Part shown: one piece after another, positions 1-11,685 of the stretch
Layout of the letters: each line of letters opens with the position of its first letter
Numbering within the stretch: the first letter of the stretch is position 1
NCBI GenBank assembly: GCA_004335835.1
Contig: RWJK01001612.1
Location: forward strand, 62,001 to 126,000
DNA: 64,000 nt
Direction of reading: 5' to 3'
From: Scenedesmus sp. ARA3
Lineage: Eukaryota > Chlorophyta > Chlorophyceae > Sphaeropleales > Scenedesmaceae
The notes under the pieces: generated by a model
Databases searched by the model: none
The model's input: only the letters and a program-made list of their open reading frames with translations
Told to the model about the DNA's origin: nothing
Translations under genes and position numbers: made by a program

Positions 1-1455
1 CTTCACTGTCATCTTGGTGGCGCGCCACTGGCTGCGTGGCAGCTCAGGCTTGATCTGGAAGTACAGCCTGCAGTGGATAGCCACACAGCAGCAGGTTGCA
101 GCGCTTACACATGCACAGTGCATGATGTTGTTGAGGGTGTGCCGGCGCGCCTGGATGTGCCCCTGTCACTGGCACATGTTGCACCACGACACCGCACGAA
201 GCAACCCAGCAGCTGCTGGCAGCTGTGCCACACTGCCCCTGCCCGCAACAGCTGCAAAGCAGATGCACCACCAGACTTATTCAATAGAACTGCCTATCCG
301 CGGCGCATACGCTGCCCTGCAGCTGTAGCCGATGTTGCTGCCATGCCAGACCTCAGCAATCTGCACACTGACAGCAGCTGACGGGCCCCGTACGAGCCTT
401 AAACTGAGCAACCAGGCTGCAGCAGCTGCTCTGGCTGACAGCTCAGCCGCACCAAATCATGCCCCGCAGCACGCCACTCACTTGCCGTTCTTCTCCTGCT
501 TGACCACGTAGGGCAGCTTATCCAGGAAATCTGCGAAGCTGCCCTTGAGCGCATCCTCAAACTCTGGCTCGTCCTCATAGCCCAGCTCCTGGCACATCAT
601 GGACCCGATCTGCTCCACAGGCAGCCACTCGCAGCCGTTGCTGTTGCCCTCGCCATCCTGGCGCAGGAGTTGTAGTAGTAGCAGTGGCAGCAGCAGCGGC
701 GGCGGCAGCAGCAGGAGGTTGCAGCCACACAGCGCTAGAACAGGGAGACCGACAGCCCTCAGTATGCAAGCACCAGAATACAACCGCAGCACAGCATCAT
801 GCTATGATATCTACGACACCAACGGCATACTCTTTTACCTAACCTTTGCACAGTACACCACAGAACGACTGTAGTTCAAAGAAATCCAAGCACCATAAGC
901 ATTCAGTACATGGGTGCACGCCTAAATGCTGCAAGCTCAACTGCCCCGCCCTGCCACTGTAGAGCCCTGCACCCATGCCGAGCTGCTCCTGCTGCTGCTG
1001 CTGCTGCTGCTCACCGTGCAGTAGCCCTCCCACATTGTCTGCAGGTGCTCCACCAGCCGAGACGCCTCCTGGTGGCTGCACTCATGCAGACGCAAGCAAC
1101 ACACATAAGCATGACACGCTGAAATGCTGTTGTGTAACACAGCTACATGGGATGTTGCGACTAAACTGCTTGCGCTGGCCACTAACCATGCCTGCTGCAT
1201 GGATGCATGCATGTGTGCAGCTGCAGGCAGCAGCAGTGATACTGCAGAAGTGCTGCTGCCGCTGCTGCTGCTGGTCGCGGGCCTTTGTATGTGACACAAC
1301 ATAGGTGACTAGCCGCTTTATGCCAAAAATGGTTGCATGGCTGACTGTCTGCCCTGTACCCGCCTCTGCAAAGTGATGTGGTGCAGCCACCCTTACCTCA
1401 TATCCAGCTTCGTGTTCTGCAAAACAGCCTGGCTGTCACTGATTGGGATACCCAT
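1..1455 (-). CDS. Unrecognised protein, 5' part (runs off left edge)
   Basis: Four exons join in phase: 1397-1455, 1015-1075, 482-657 and 1-67, the last open to the window edge. The start ATG at 1455 opens MGIPISDSQ. An apparent stop at 478 is inside an intron: the exon ends AACGGCAA before a perfect GTGAGT donor (476-481), and the next exon supplies the missing G to give NGK-LYFQIKPEL. The peptide has two helix-like acidic stretches (LVEHLQTMWEGYC and FEDALKGSFADFLDKLP) followed by strand-like KLYFQIKPE and WRATKMTVK. That pattern suggests a small winged-helix or CS/p23-like fold, but I do not recognise the family. Intron 2 begins with a CAG tract right after its donor. The gene reads the same way as WDR43 upstream. 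The phase match makes the model fairly secure; the function is unknown. Confidence 0.55.
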
Positions 1456-1923
1456 TTTGATGTTTTTCAAGCTTCGGCGAGAGTTGCTGACGAAATGAAA
1501 GTGCACAAGTAATCCTGCGTTCCCGGCGAGCGTTTTGTAGCTGAAACAAGGTTCCAATAAACACGATGAAGTTTATAGCTTTCAACCTGTAGGGACGAAA
1601 TGATGCTTTTGAAATGCCAAAGGCACGTTCGTAGCCTGACAGCCGCCAGTAACAAGTCATGTGACAGGCCTGGAAACTTCTGGTTGCTTCCAACCGCCCG
1701 GCGGGCGGAAAGCGCTACTGGCGCCCTCAGCGGCGGCTTCGAACACACCAACATCCCAAGAAACAATTCTGCTCAACCTCTCCCAGCTGTACGCACATAG
1801 CAAGCCCAGCAAGGTGCTAATTGGTTTCCAGGCCAGGTGTCATAATCAGGCTGAGCTGGCCTGGCAAGGGTCAGGCCCCACCCTTGCTAGATGCAATGTG
1901 TCGGGCCTAAACCTTCACATGCC
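1456..1923. other. Intergenic: 3' flank of WDR43 and promoter side of the left-edge gene
   Basis: This 468-bp gap lies between two genes read leftward. It should hold the WDR43 3' untranslated region and the promoter of the left-edge gene. No coding block or repeat was recognised. Confidence 0.4.
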
Positions 1924-4900
1924 CTATTCATCGTCGTCATCTCCTTCGCTGTCCCCATCTCCCAGCTCGTCATCTTCGTCATCGTCGCCATCCTCATCTG
2001 TGTAGAAGCCCCCCTCGTCATCCTCGTCATCATCGTAGCCGCCAGCAGCATCCACCACCTCCACCTCAGCCTCACTGTCACTCTCCTGGTACACCACCTG
2101 CAGCAGCCATGAAACAGCAACAGCCACAGTCTGCGATTAGCCACCCGGCAACCTGTTTGTGCGCTTGGTTGCGTACTGCAGTACTCTAGGCTGATGTGAA
2201 AAGGCAGTTTTGGGCATAGTAGATGCACAATTGCACACCTGCAAGCAATGCAGACGTGCAAGGAGAGCTTGCATAATGCGCACTACCTGCACATGCAACA
2301 GTACTAATCTTATGGTATGCACAGACTGCTGTGTTGCAATGAACACAAAGTGATATTGCTACACGAATGCCAGCACCTGCCAGGCTGCATGCGTCCACCC
2401 ACCCCACACTCCTCACCAGCACTCCCTTCCACTCCATCCTGTGCACTTCACGCATGCGGCGCCATGCACCTGCATTTCTGCAGCCCGCCACCGCCCAGCA
2501 ACCCCTGCACACAACCCAACCAACACAACCCCCTCACCTGCGGGCCTGCTGTTGCCGCCTCAGCGCCAGCAGCAGCAGCAGCAGCGCCAGCCTGCCCGCC
2601 AGCCTGCGCCAGCAGCAGCTCCAGCCGCCCAGCCAGCGCCAGCAGCTGCCGCTGCACCGACAGCCGCGCCTCAATGATACTGTACAAGCTGCTCATCACA
2701 GGAGCAGCGCCCGGCGCAGCCATCAGGTATGCAGTGTGGTGCAGCAGCACCGCATGGATCCAGCCAGCCAGCTGCTGCCCCCGCACAGGCCGGCTCTGCA
2801 GCCGCTCAACAGCAGCACGCAGCAGCAGCGCAGCATCCAGCGGCACGAGCCGCTTCACGCTGTTGGTGATCACGCGCTCATTTGCAACGCCCAGGCACTG
2901 CTCTAGCAGCGCACGGTCCCCGCTACGCAGCGCCTGGCTCAGCAGCACACTCAGCGAGTCTGCTTTCACAGGGCCCGGCGGCAGCGACGCCGCTGCGCCA
3001 GGCTGCTGCTGCTGCTGCTGGCCGCCGCCGGCGGCTGCCATGGCTGCTTCCTGCTGCTGCTGTTGCTGCTGCTCTAGGCTGGCAATGCGCTGCTCCAGCG
3101 TCTGCTCCCCTGACGCCTCCATTTCTTCATCATCATCCTCGCCTAATGCATCAGGTTCTACGTCTTCACCAGCTGCTGCTGCTGCTTCGGGCTCCGGCTC
3201 CTGCCGTTTTCTGCTTGCTTTGCTGCTGACTCGCTGCTGCACTGCCTCGCCTGCATTGTCCGGCCCCAGCATGTCGACATCTCTGCCGTTCTGCCGCTGC
3301 ACCGCTGCTGCTGCTTCTGCTGCTGCTGGACCGTTCGCTGCTGCTGCTGCCCCCGGCCGTATCAGCCCGTCTGCTGCTGCTGGCTGCAGATAGGTGACCT
3401 TGCTGCTGCTGCCGCTGCTGCTGACTGGCAGGCGCTCGAAGCGTGGCTTGGCAGGTGTGCCGGCAGCCAGCAGCAGCGTAGCACCCCCTGGCCGCGGCTC
3501 CAGTGCTGCTGCTAGAATGCACTCCCCACTTGCGTTGCTGCTGCCCCTGCTGCCCTTTGCGCCCAGCACTATGTGTGCAACTTGTTGGCTGGCTACTGCT
3601 GTGTCGCCCTGGGGCGTGATGAGCCACACATAGGCCTCTCCAGCCTCAGTGGTGGCAGCAGCAAAGAAGGCGCCAGGTGCCTCGCCCTCAGCAGCTGCGA
3701 GGCGAACACAGAAGCAGGACAAACAGCAGACATGCAGGTGGGCCAAGTCAGCAGGGCTGCGTACGGCGGGTGATAACGAATATCAGGCAACATGGTGTTT
3801 GTAACTTGCACTGGACTGCACCCCATCACACCATACTGCCACATGCATACATGTGCTTGGCGGCACCTAACCAAGCGCTGCTCTAGCAGAACAAACCACA
3901 CACACCACAACCCATGCCCAAGCGCCGCACCCCAAACTCAACTACATCGGAACCACACTCACCCACACTGCTCAGCCCCACACTCAGCTACATAGGGAAC
4001 CACACTCACCCAAGCGCCACAGCACACACTCTCAATGTCAAGCAACCCCACTCACCCACAGTGCTCAGCCCCACCACAGGCTGCTCCACTGCCAGGCTGG
4101 CAGCCGCGCCTGCGCCGGCCTTCTTGCGGCCGCCCTGCTTGCTGGGCGTGGCCCACACCGCCACCAGCCGCTCACCCTCAGCTGCTGACAGCGCAAAGCC
4201 GGCACTAGGCGCGAATGCGAGCACCTGCACTGGCAGCTGCAGGGGGGAGGCGCCAGCGGGGGGACCAGGACAGGCGGGGCAGTCAGAGGCAGCGCGGAGA
4301 AGCCGGATGCATGTGATATGCAACAGCAAAGCATGTGCTGCAAACACTGCCTCATACAGCCACCTCCCGAAGCTCTTCAGCAGTCCAAACAGCAGCCTAT
4401 GTCGGTACTTCGAAGCAGCTGCTGGCTGGGGAAATACCTGCACATATGATGCTATCACCAGCTGCTACTGCTGCTCCATGCTCACCGGATGTCCCGTGAG
4501 CTTGCTAGTGCGCTGCTGTGCGGCCATGTCCCACACGCTGAGGCTGCTGCCGCCCAGGATGAGCTTGGAGCCATCTGCAGGGCAGCAGCGCAGGAATGGA
4601 GCAGAGCAGGTGCTGTCAAGTTGTGTCGGTTTTGTTTGTCCTACGCTGCATACACACAGCGGGTGGTTATGCAGTACAGTACACAAGCTACTATTGCAGT
4701 GCAGGGCACAGCAGTGCATGCATGACAAGACCTCGTCAGGGCAGATGCTGCATCCCCCACTAGCAGCCTGCTTGATAGCCTGCGCTGCACTTTCACTGCA
4801 GTGCCAGCCTCACCAGCTGATAGTGCTGCTGCTGTGACGGCGTGCTTGCTGCCCTTGAAGGTGCCCCGCTTGCTGCCCTTGGCTGGCTCCAGGCTGCAGA

Positions 4901-5971
4901 CCTGGCCGTCACGCCCGCTGCTCAGCAGCGTGCTGCTGCTGCTGCTGCTGGCAGAGTAGGCCAGGCAGTCGACACCCCTGCAGGAAGCCGACAACAATTT
5001 TTATTCGAGAGCAGCAGGCTGAGGTTGCTCATCAGAAGAAGAAGAAGCATGCACGACACAGGGCAGCTCTCCAAAGATGGACGTAGCACTCCATGTATGA
5101 CACGGAATGCCAGCCAGATGCCTTGTTCGCCGCAAACAGCTGCAAACAGTTGCAACAATACATTTGGCTAGGGGTGTATGGCATGCCAGCAGCGTGCCCA
5201 CTGGTAAGTCAAACAAGCTGCCAGCCAGCCTGGTGCTTACCCTTCATTGCAGCTGTTGGTCTGCCACTTGACCTCGCCCGTTGCGCTGTCATACAGCTTG
5301 ACTGCGCCGGAGCTGGTGCCAACAGCCACCCAGCTGCGAGACATGCCCTTGCCATCATCCTGCAAGCGCATTGCAAACAATGCACACGTCAGGCCTCCCA
5401 GTGGCTCAATGGATTTGCTCGGGTAGGTACATACAGGCGCATGTAACGAGTGAAAAGAAACGCTGCAGAGGCGTTATCAAAACTTACGGTCTGATACAGG
5501 AGCAACTTGTACATGCCAGGCGAAAGAATCCATACAGCACTGGCATGGCAGCAGCGCTGGCAGCAGCAGCAGTATTCTTTCAGCTTACCTCGGTGTCTAC
5601 CCAAGCCAGGCACGTGTGCCCCTCAGCAAGGTGCCCAGCAGCACCTCCAGGCCCATTCTTGGCAGCTAACGCCCCCACAGCACTGGCAAGTGAGCTGCGG
5701 AGCCGCCCAGTCACTGCAGTATCGGCAGTAACAGGTCCGGCGTGGGCACATATCACTCATCATTCACAAAACTAATCTTACGTGTCCATTATCTTCGTGC
5801 CACTCGGCACTTATGCTGAGAGGGGGATTGAGCAGCGGGCGTGTCGGCCATGCTTGCCAGCCCACCTGTGTCATAAGTGCGCACACGGCCGTCCGGTGTG
5901 CCCAAGGCAAAGTTTGAGCTATCTCTACTGAAGGCACATAGTAAGCCGTCCAAAGGACGACCAGGCAGCAT
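1924..5971 (-). CDS. UTP5: WDR43/UTP5-like small-subunit processome protein
   Basis: A nucleolar U3 snoRNP (t-UTP/UTPA) component needed for pre-rRNA transcription and 18S processing. About eight exons. Exon 1 starts at ATG 5971 (MLPGRPLDG; upstream only a GTG is in frame) and carries CAFSRDSSNFALGTPDGRV, matching the first WD blade of WDR43. Further WD blocks follow: HTCLAWVDTE (about 5590), VAVGTSSGAVKLYDSATGEV (about 5290), LLSSGRDGQV (about 4900), LILGGSSLSVWDM with LTGHP (about 4530), and VQVLAFAPSAGFALSAAEG (about 4200). The large exon 2541-3716 holds a Gln/Ala-rich linker with a basic KASRKRQ patch, then a Utp12 domain (roughly residues 520-640; DSLSVLLSQAL, LVPLDAALLLRAA, WIHAVLLHHTAYL). 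The last exon is a strongly acidic tail ending DDDDE, as in animal WDR43. Glutamine and serine runs are expanded. The family call is firm; small exon edges are approximate. Confidence 0.88.
3956..4074 (-). repeat. Copy of a WDR43 exon end plus splice donor inside the next intron
   Basis: The exon ending in VVGLSTVG and its GGTGAGTG donor occupy 4049-4074. A 26-base copy at 3956-3981 matches 25 of 26 positions and keeps the donor. Part of the donor flank (accacactcaccca) appears a third time near 3999-4012. Reading through the original donor adds about a dozen codons and then meets a stop at about 4006. Confidence 0.8.
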
Positions 5972-7988
5972 TGCAGACAAGTTCGCAGCCGAGACACAAG
6001 AGGTCTGCACGTTGTACGCTGCCCACTCTATAAAGCATGAAGTTGAGTCCTTTGCGCGCGATCGAAAGTGCTGGCAGGTCTCCTACGCATGTGTGCACGG
6101 GCTGTCATGTCATATGTCATGGGGTTTGGCAGGGCTGATGGTTTTGAGCCGAGGGTTTCCTGGTTTTGAGACAACGCCCACCCGCACCATCAGCGCTGTT
6201 TCATTTGAACGCTCCAAAATTACCCCAGAGCACGTCCAGCCAGATACCAGATGGTCAAGTCAACCCCCATGGATAGCCAAAATGTGGATGCCGTCTGCCA
6301 CATGCCACTTGTCCTTGCTTGCCTGGACATTGCATTTCACCTCATGCATGTAAAGTAGAGGGATGTATTGCTATGTGAGGGGCATATGCCAGATGGGTTT
6401 GCAGCTGATGGTGTGCACCACAGTGATGGCAGGACAAGTGGTGGTGCGCATGCTGGGGTTTTGGAGGGCGTTGACTGGTCAAACCCCATCGACCTCGCTA
6501 TGCCAGCGGCTCCGGCTGTCATCAGCCACGCATCAGCCTCCAAGTCTGATCAGGCTTTATCCTCATGAGGACTGAGGGCAGTCACGCAAGCAGGCTTTTA
6601 ATACAATCTTTGCAATCTTTACAAGTGACTTTCTATTACAGCATGCAGTACATGCCAGCTGAGTACTGTTGGAGGTAATGCAGGGATGCACACACCAGCC
6701 GTGCGTGCATGGCAAGCTTGCTCCAGCAAGAAAGGCCCTTGAAAGAACGTGGAGCTGCGCCACATCACGCATCTGTCACAACATGTAAACATGCAAAGTC
6801 GTCCTTGACAACACCTTCAAACTTGCGCAGCAGCAATCAACTCGAGCACAGCTGCTTCTGACTGGATGAGACAAGTTGTGCAAACAGGGAAAAGCAGGAC
6901 AACAAAACTACATGACAATACACTTTGTCTGGATGCCCATATTACAATGCCCAACATCCATGCAGGAACACTCGGCCGTGTTGCCTGCTGCTCATCCATT
7001 GTCACATACACCAGTTGCGCTTCCGGTGACGACAATGGCAACAAAGGTGCTACATACGCAGTGTTGGCACCCAGCACAGCACGCTGCAATGCGCAGTACT
7101 CCGCTCAAGGGAAGATATGTATGTCCGCCCACCACTGCATCATCAACCAGTACAGCTATGTGTGTCAATGCCAGGAGCCAAGGGGATGAGCAGCGATTCT
7201 GGCACGCACAAAGAAACACATTGACACGCTTTTTAATGCACGTGCAAGGGCCCACAGAGAACACACACCCAACAGCATGTGACATGATGAGACACAGCGT
7301 ACACGCACAACAGCTCAACATGCAGCATGTGCCAGCATGACAGCACGGCCGGCTGTATGATCGCATATATATGTAACATGCTTACAAGCCCCCGGCACTG
7401 CAAGCCCACACGATCTGCCTTAATTACATGCATGCAGCCTTCATGCACCAGCACCATAATGCACAGTGCAGCAGCCAAACACACTGGTCAAAGTTGATGA
7501 AACCAAACAGGACGCTCACCCAGAGACTTCCACTACCAGGTAGAATCAGCATAAAGAGGCTGCATTGGCTGGCACAGAACGTAAGCAACAGTGGGGCACC
7601 TTGGCACAGCTCCGTTTAAGCAAGGTGATGCTGCCATCTTGAGGCTGAGCAGTCAATCCAAGTGCTGCAGTTCACCCGTAACAGGCACACTATGGTAAAG
7701 AATAGCAGCAGACGAGCTCATGCTCTGATGCCTGCCTGGATCACAACATCACACACGCACAACGCACCACGTGCAGCTGTTCCTGTGCTTGTTCGTGTAA
7801 CTGCATGAAATGGAAAGCTGTCTAGCCTGCACCCTTGCAGCTGAAGCTCCAGCTGTACTCTGAAAAAGGACGCCATCCGTGATTGCATGGCAATTGGCTA
7901 CGCTGCATCAGGGCTTGGGCTGGTTTGTACCGCCAGGGTCCCAGACGCCCCACCTGGTGCCAGCATCAGACTGCCAGGCTGAGCAGCA
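5972..7988. other. Intergenic: WDR43 promoter side and phosphodiesterase 3' region
   Basis: Both flanking genes read leftward, so the right part should be the phosphodiesterase 3' untranslated region and the left part the WDR43 promoter. On the minus strand TGTAA, the usual green-algal polyadenylation signal, occurs at 7382-7386 (about 600 bases past the stop) and again at 6636-6640 and 6619-6623. I cannot tell which is used. No coding block was recognised. Confidence 0.35.
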
Positions 7989-8178
7989 TCACGCCTGCTG
8001 CTGTACTTTGCTGCCAGCACTCCTGGCGTCTGCTGGTGAGTCAGCAGCGCTGCCGCCGCCAGCATCAGAGTCGCTGCTGCTGGCATCATCGCTGATGCTG
8101 CCATCACCGCAGACAGCTGTGTCACCAAACACAACAGCCACAGACAGTGCTGACTGGCCAACTGAGCTGCTGAGCAGA

Positions 8179-8213
<35 letters not shown>

Positions 8214-11200
8214 GCCCCTGCTCCTGGGCCGCCTGCCGTGGCCTGTGAAGAACGTCTCCCCAATGCTCGCGCTGCTGCTGCTGTCATCAGCAGCGGCACT
8301 GGGGGGCGCCTCAGGGGGCCCATGCTGCGCCATGGCCATGAACCTTGCCCGGTTGTCATGCATCTGCTGCAGCGGCTGCTGCAGCGCAGGGAAGAACTGC
8401 ACCAGCAAGCACCAAGGGGCAGCAGCAGCAAGTCAGCTGCCTGCCGCCATGTCTGCGCCACCCTGTCATACACAAACCAGGACTGCAGCAAACACGTAAT
8501 CAACCATCCTCATGTGCTGTATCAGCGCTGTTTGCCGATAGCCTGCAGTTGCCACGCTTGCCTGGCAGCTAGGCCGCTTCAGCCATACTTGGCACAACTA
8601 CAGCACGCCTCTGACAACACATGCAGCCCACCTGGCTGAGCCTGCTCCACAGCGGGCCCACCACATAGTCAGTGGACCTACCCATATAACAATGTGTCTG
8701 TCGGGGCGGAGTTGCATGAACACACAGAGGTAGCCCCCCCCAATTCTATCCGGCCCACCTGGCTCAGCCTGCTCCACAGCGGCCCCACCACGTAGTCAAT
8801 GAACTCAACCTCCATGCGCGCCCACACAGCAGGGTCGCTCGCCTCCATGTGCGGCGCAACAGGCAGCTGCTGCAGCCGCTCCTGCGCCGCCTGCTGCGCA
8901 AACTCCGCGTGCACGCGCTCCGCAGCTGCCAGCGCGCCCTGCCAGGGCCGCAGCGGGTTGCTGATGTCCGCTGCGTGCAGGATGGCCTTCACCTGCAGGG
9001 CGCCCCGGTGGCAACATGCAGTGGCGGTGTGGCGTCAACAAGAATGCATGCTGCAGATGGTTAGCATCGGACACTGTCAGCTCTCAACCCGGCTGCAGCT
9101 CCAGCAAAAAAACAGCACATCCTGCATCATCAACACAGCCAGTGCAAGCCTGTGCCATGCCTGCATGCCAGCATCGACTCCAAGGCTCACCAGCAGCGTC
9201 CTGTCTGCCTCCAGTTCAGGCGCGAAGGCCGGGCCGTGCTTCTGCAGCTCCTGCGTGAGCGTGAAGTGGCCGTGCATGTCGGTGGACAGTATGGCCTCCA
9301 CCAGCAGCCGCCGCGCCGCTTGCCACTCCGCGCGCTCGGCAAAGCGCGCCAGCAGGTTGCCGCTGGTGCGCAGCAGCTGGAAGGTCAGGGCGCAGTGGTG
9401 GTTCTCCTGGACTGCATAGCAGCAAACGCATATGGCACAGCAGGTGCAGCCAAGTGAGACATCAGCACAGCGCACGCTGATAGCAGCAGCTTACATCATA
9501 CCAATTGAAGGCAAGGAAGCAGTCACACGCACACATGATCCCCAAAAGGTGTTTCACCTGACACCTGCAAATATCCTGTCCACCATCTTGAGCCCTACTC
9601 TGCATGTAGTATCTTTGCCAATTAGCCGGCCACCATTTGCCGCAATACACGCACCTGACTTGTCGTTGTAGCGCTGCGCGAGCTCGCTGTGGCTGGCCAC
9701 GTGGTAGCTGTTGGTGAAGCCGTCGTGGTCCAGGTCGTGGCAGATGGCAGCCACCAGCAGCACAAGCTCCTCACCCGCAGACAGCACGCAGCGCGCACTG
9801 CTGTGCTCCATGATCTGCGGCAGGCACATACATGGCAGTCGCAGGCCGCATGCAGTACAGCAGACTTGCGTTGCAGCTGACAGCATGTTTCATGTTTCAG
9901 CATGAGACAGCGCAGGAGGCTTGCAGGACAAGCGACAGAGTTGCAACAGCTCACATGCCAGCCAGCAACATACATTCAACGCTGCGCCTGCAGAAGTGCA
10001 CACCAATGCGCAAGCACACGCCGGGTGCACGCTGCGCCAACTCACCATCCACACGGTGTGCAACACCTGCACCGCATGCCCAAAGTTGTGGTAGGGCACG
10101 TGGGCGTGGTAGTGGCCGGCGACTGCGCTCAGGAAGCGGCTCAGGTCTGACTCAGCCAGCTCCAGCTCCTGCACCACCCCGCTCATCATGAACACATCAT
10201 ACGCCATGCGCACCTGCATGCATGAGCACGCAAGAGTGTGATGTGTTGCATATGTGCCTTTCTTAGCACGCACTTGATAACAGAAGGCTTGGTCTCAAGC
10301 ACAACGCTTGCAGGCACAGCAAGGATTGAGAGGAGTGGTCAGCTGTCATGTTGTGCGTCTCTGCCTGGCCGCTCAACAGCTGTGACACAAGCATGTCTGC
10401 AGCAGCCCTCAAGTACAACATGAGTTGCAGAAAGCAGCGCTGTTTGTGCTCTTAATCCGCACATATTACCAGCAACCCGTACCAAGCGAACGCAACACAG
10501 ACGCAACACAGCCGCAACCAAACAAGCAGGCAACCAGCACCATGCAAAACCCCTACACACCACGCCACAAGCCTCATCACAGCCCCTGCCCTCACCAGCT
10601 CCTCCTGGCTGCGCGTGGAGCAGTCCAGCTCCCATGACAGCAGCTGCGGCCGCAGCGAGGCCAGCGTGGACGCGCTGCGGCCCAGCGGCGAGGGCAGGTG
10701 GTGCTGGAAGGAGCGCGAGGGCGACAGCGGGGAGCCCAGCGGGCTGCACAAGCCTGTGGCAGCCTCCTCTGCAGGTGTGACAAGGTGCAAAAGTGACAAA
10801 AGTGACAGGCGAACCACGTAGTGTGCTGCGTGCAATGCTGGCAGCTGCATGCTACCTTTTTCATTTGGGTGGACAGAAGTCCGTGGGGTGTGAGAATATA
10901 TACTGTGCTGCAGCAATGCAAGCAGGGAGAGTTGGCCTTCTGCCGCATACCCACCTGTGAGAAAGGTGCTGCACCTGCGCATGATTCTGTCCTCTGCAGG
11001 TGCTTCATTGTCCAGCTGCCTGCTGCCGATGTGCGGGCCAGAGATTGAGGCGCAGTGGTGCAGAAACTGCCGGCTGGCTATGTTTGTGCTGCTTTGGCTG
11101 CGCTCCAGCTCCTCCCTGCAGCAGGCAGCAGCAAACCCTATTGGGCCGGCATGTACTCAGCACAACACACAGCAGCACGCGCAGTCCCGCACAGCTCACT

Positions 11201-11597
11201 GCCCTGCTGATCATTGCACGTCTCGCTCCGTGACGCCTGAGACGCAGCAGCACTGTGACTTGACAAGGCACTGCGCCAGGACACTCAACACAGATGCAGT
11301 GCTGCTCGCTGTGTAGGATCCCACAGCACATGTTTGTACATGGTCAGCTCTTCTGATCTTGCCGCACTGCTGCCGTACCCACGAGGTCAATCAATCAATC
11401 AACTACACGTTGTTTTCCACTCACGAGGTGGTGCTGAAGTAGTCCAGCAGCTGCGCCTTGAGCATGCTGGTTAGCTGCTCCTGCGCAGCGCCCGCGCCCG
11501 ACATGCTGCCGCTCATGGCGCTGGCAAATGACACCTCCAGCGCGCGCTGACTCAGCACGTCAGCCACCTCCATGCTGAACACACTCAGCGCCTCGCT

Positions 11598-11685
<88 letters not shown>

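Noticed and set aside
478..480. Stop codon ending the left-edge gene
   Set aside because: It lies within a GTGAGT splice donor, and the next exon restores the codon and continues the frame.
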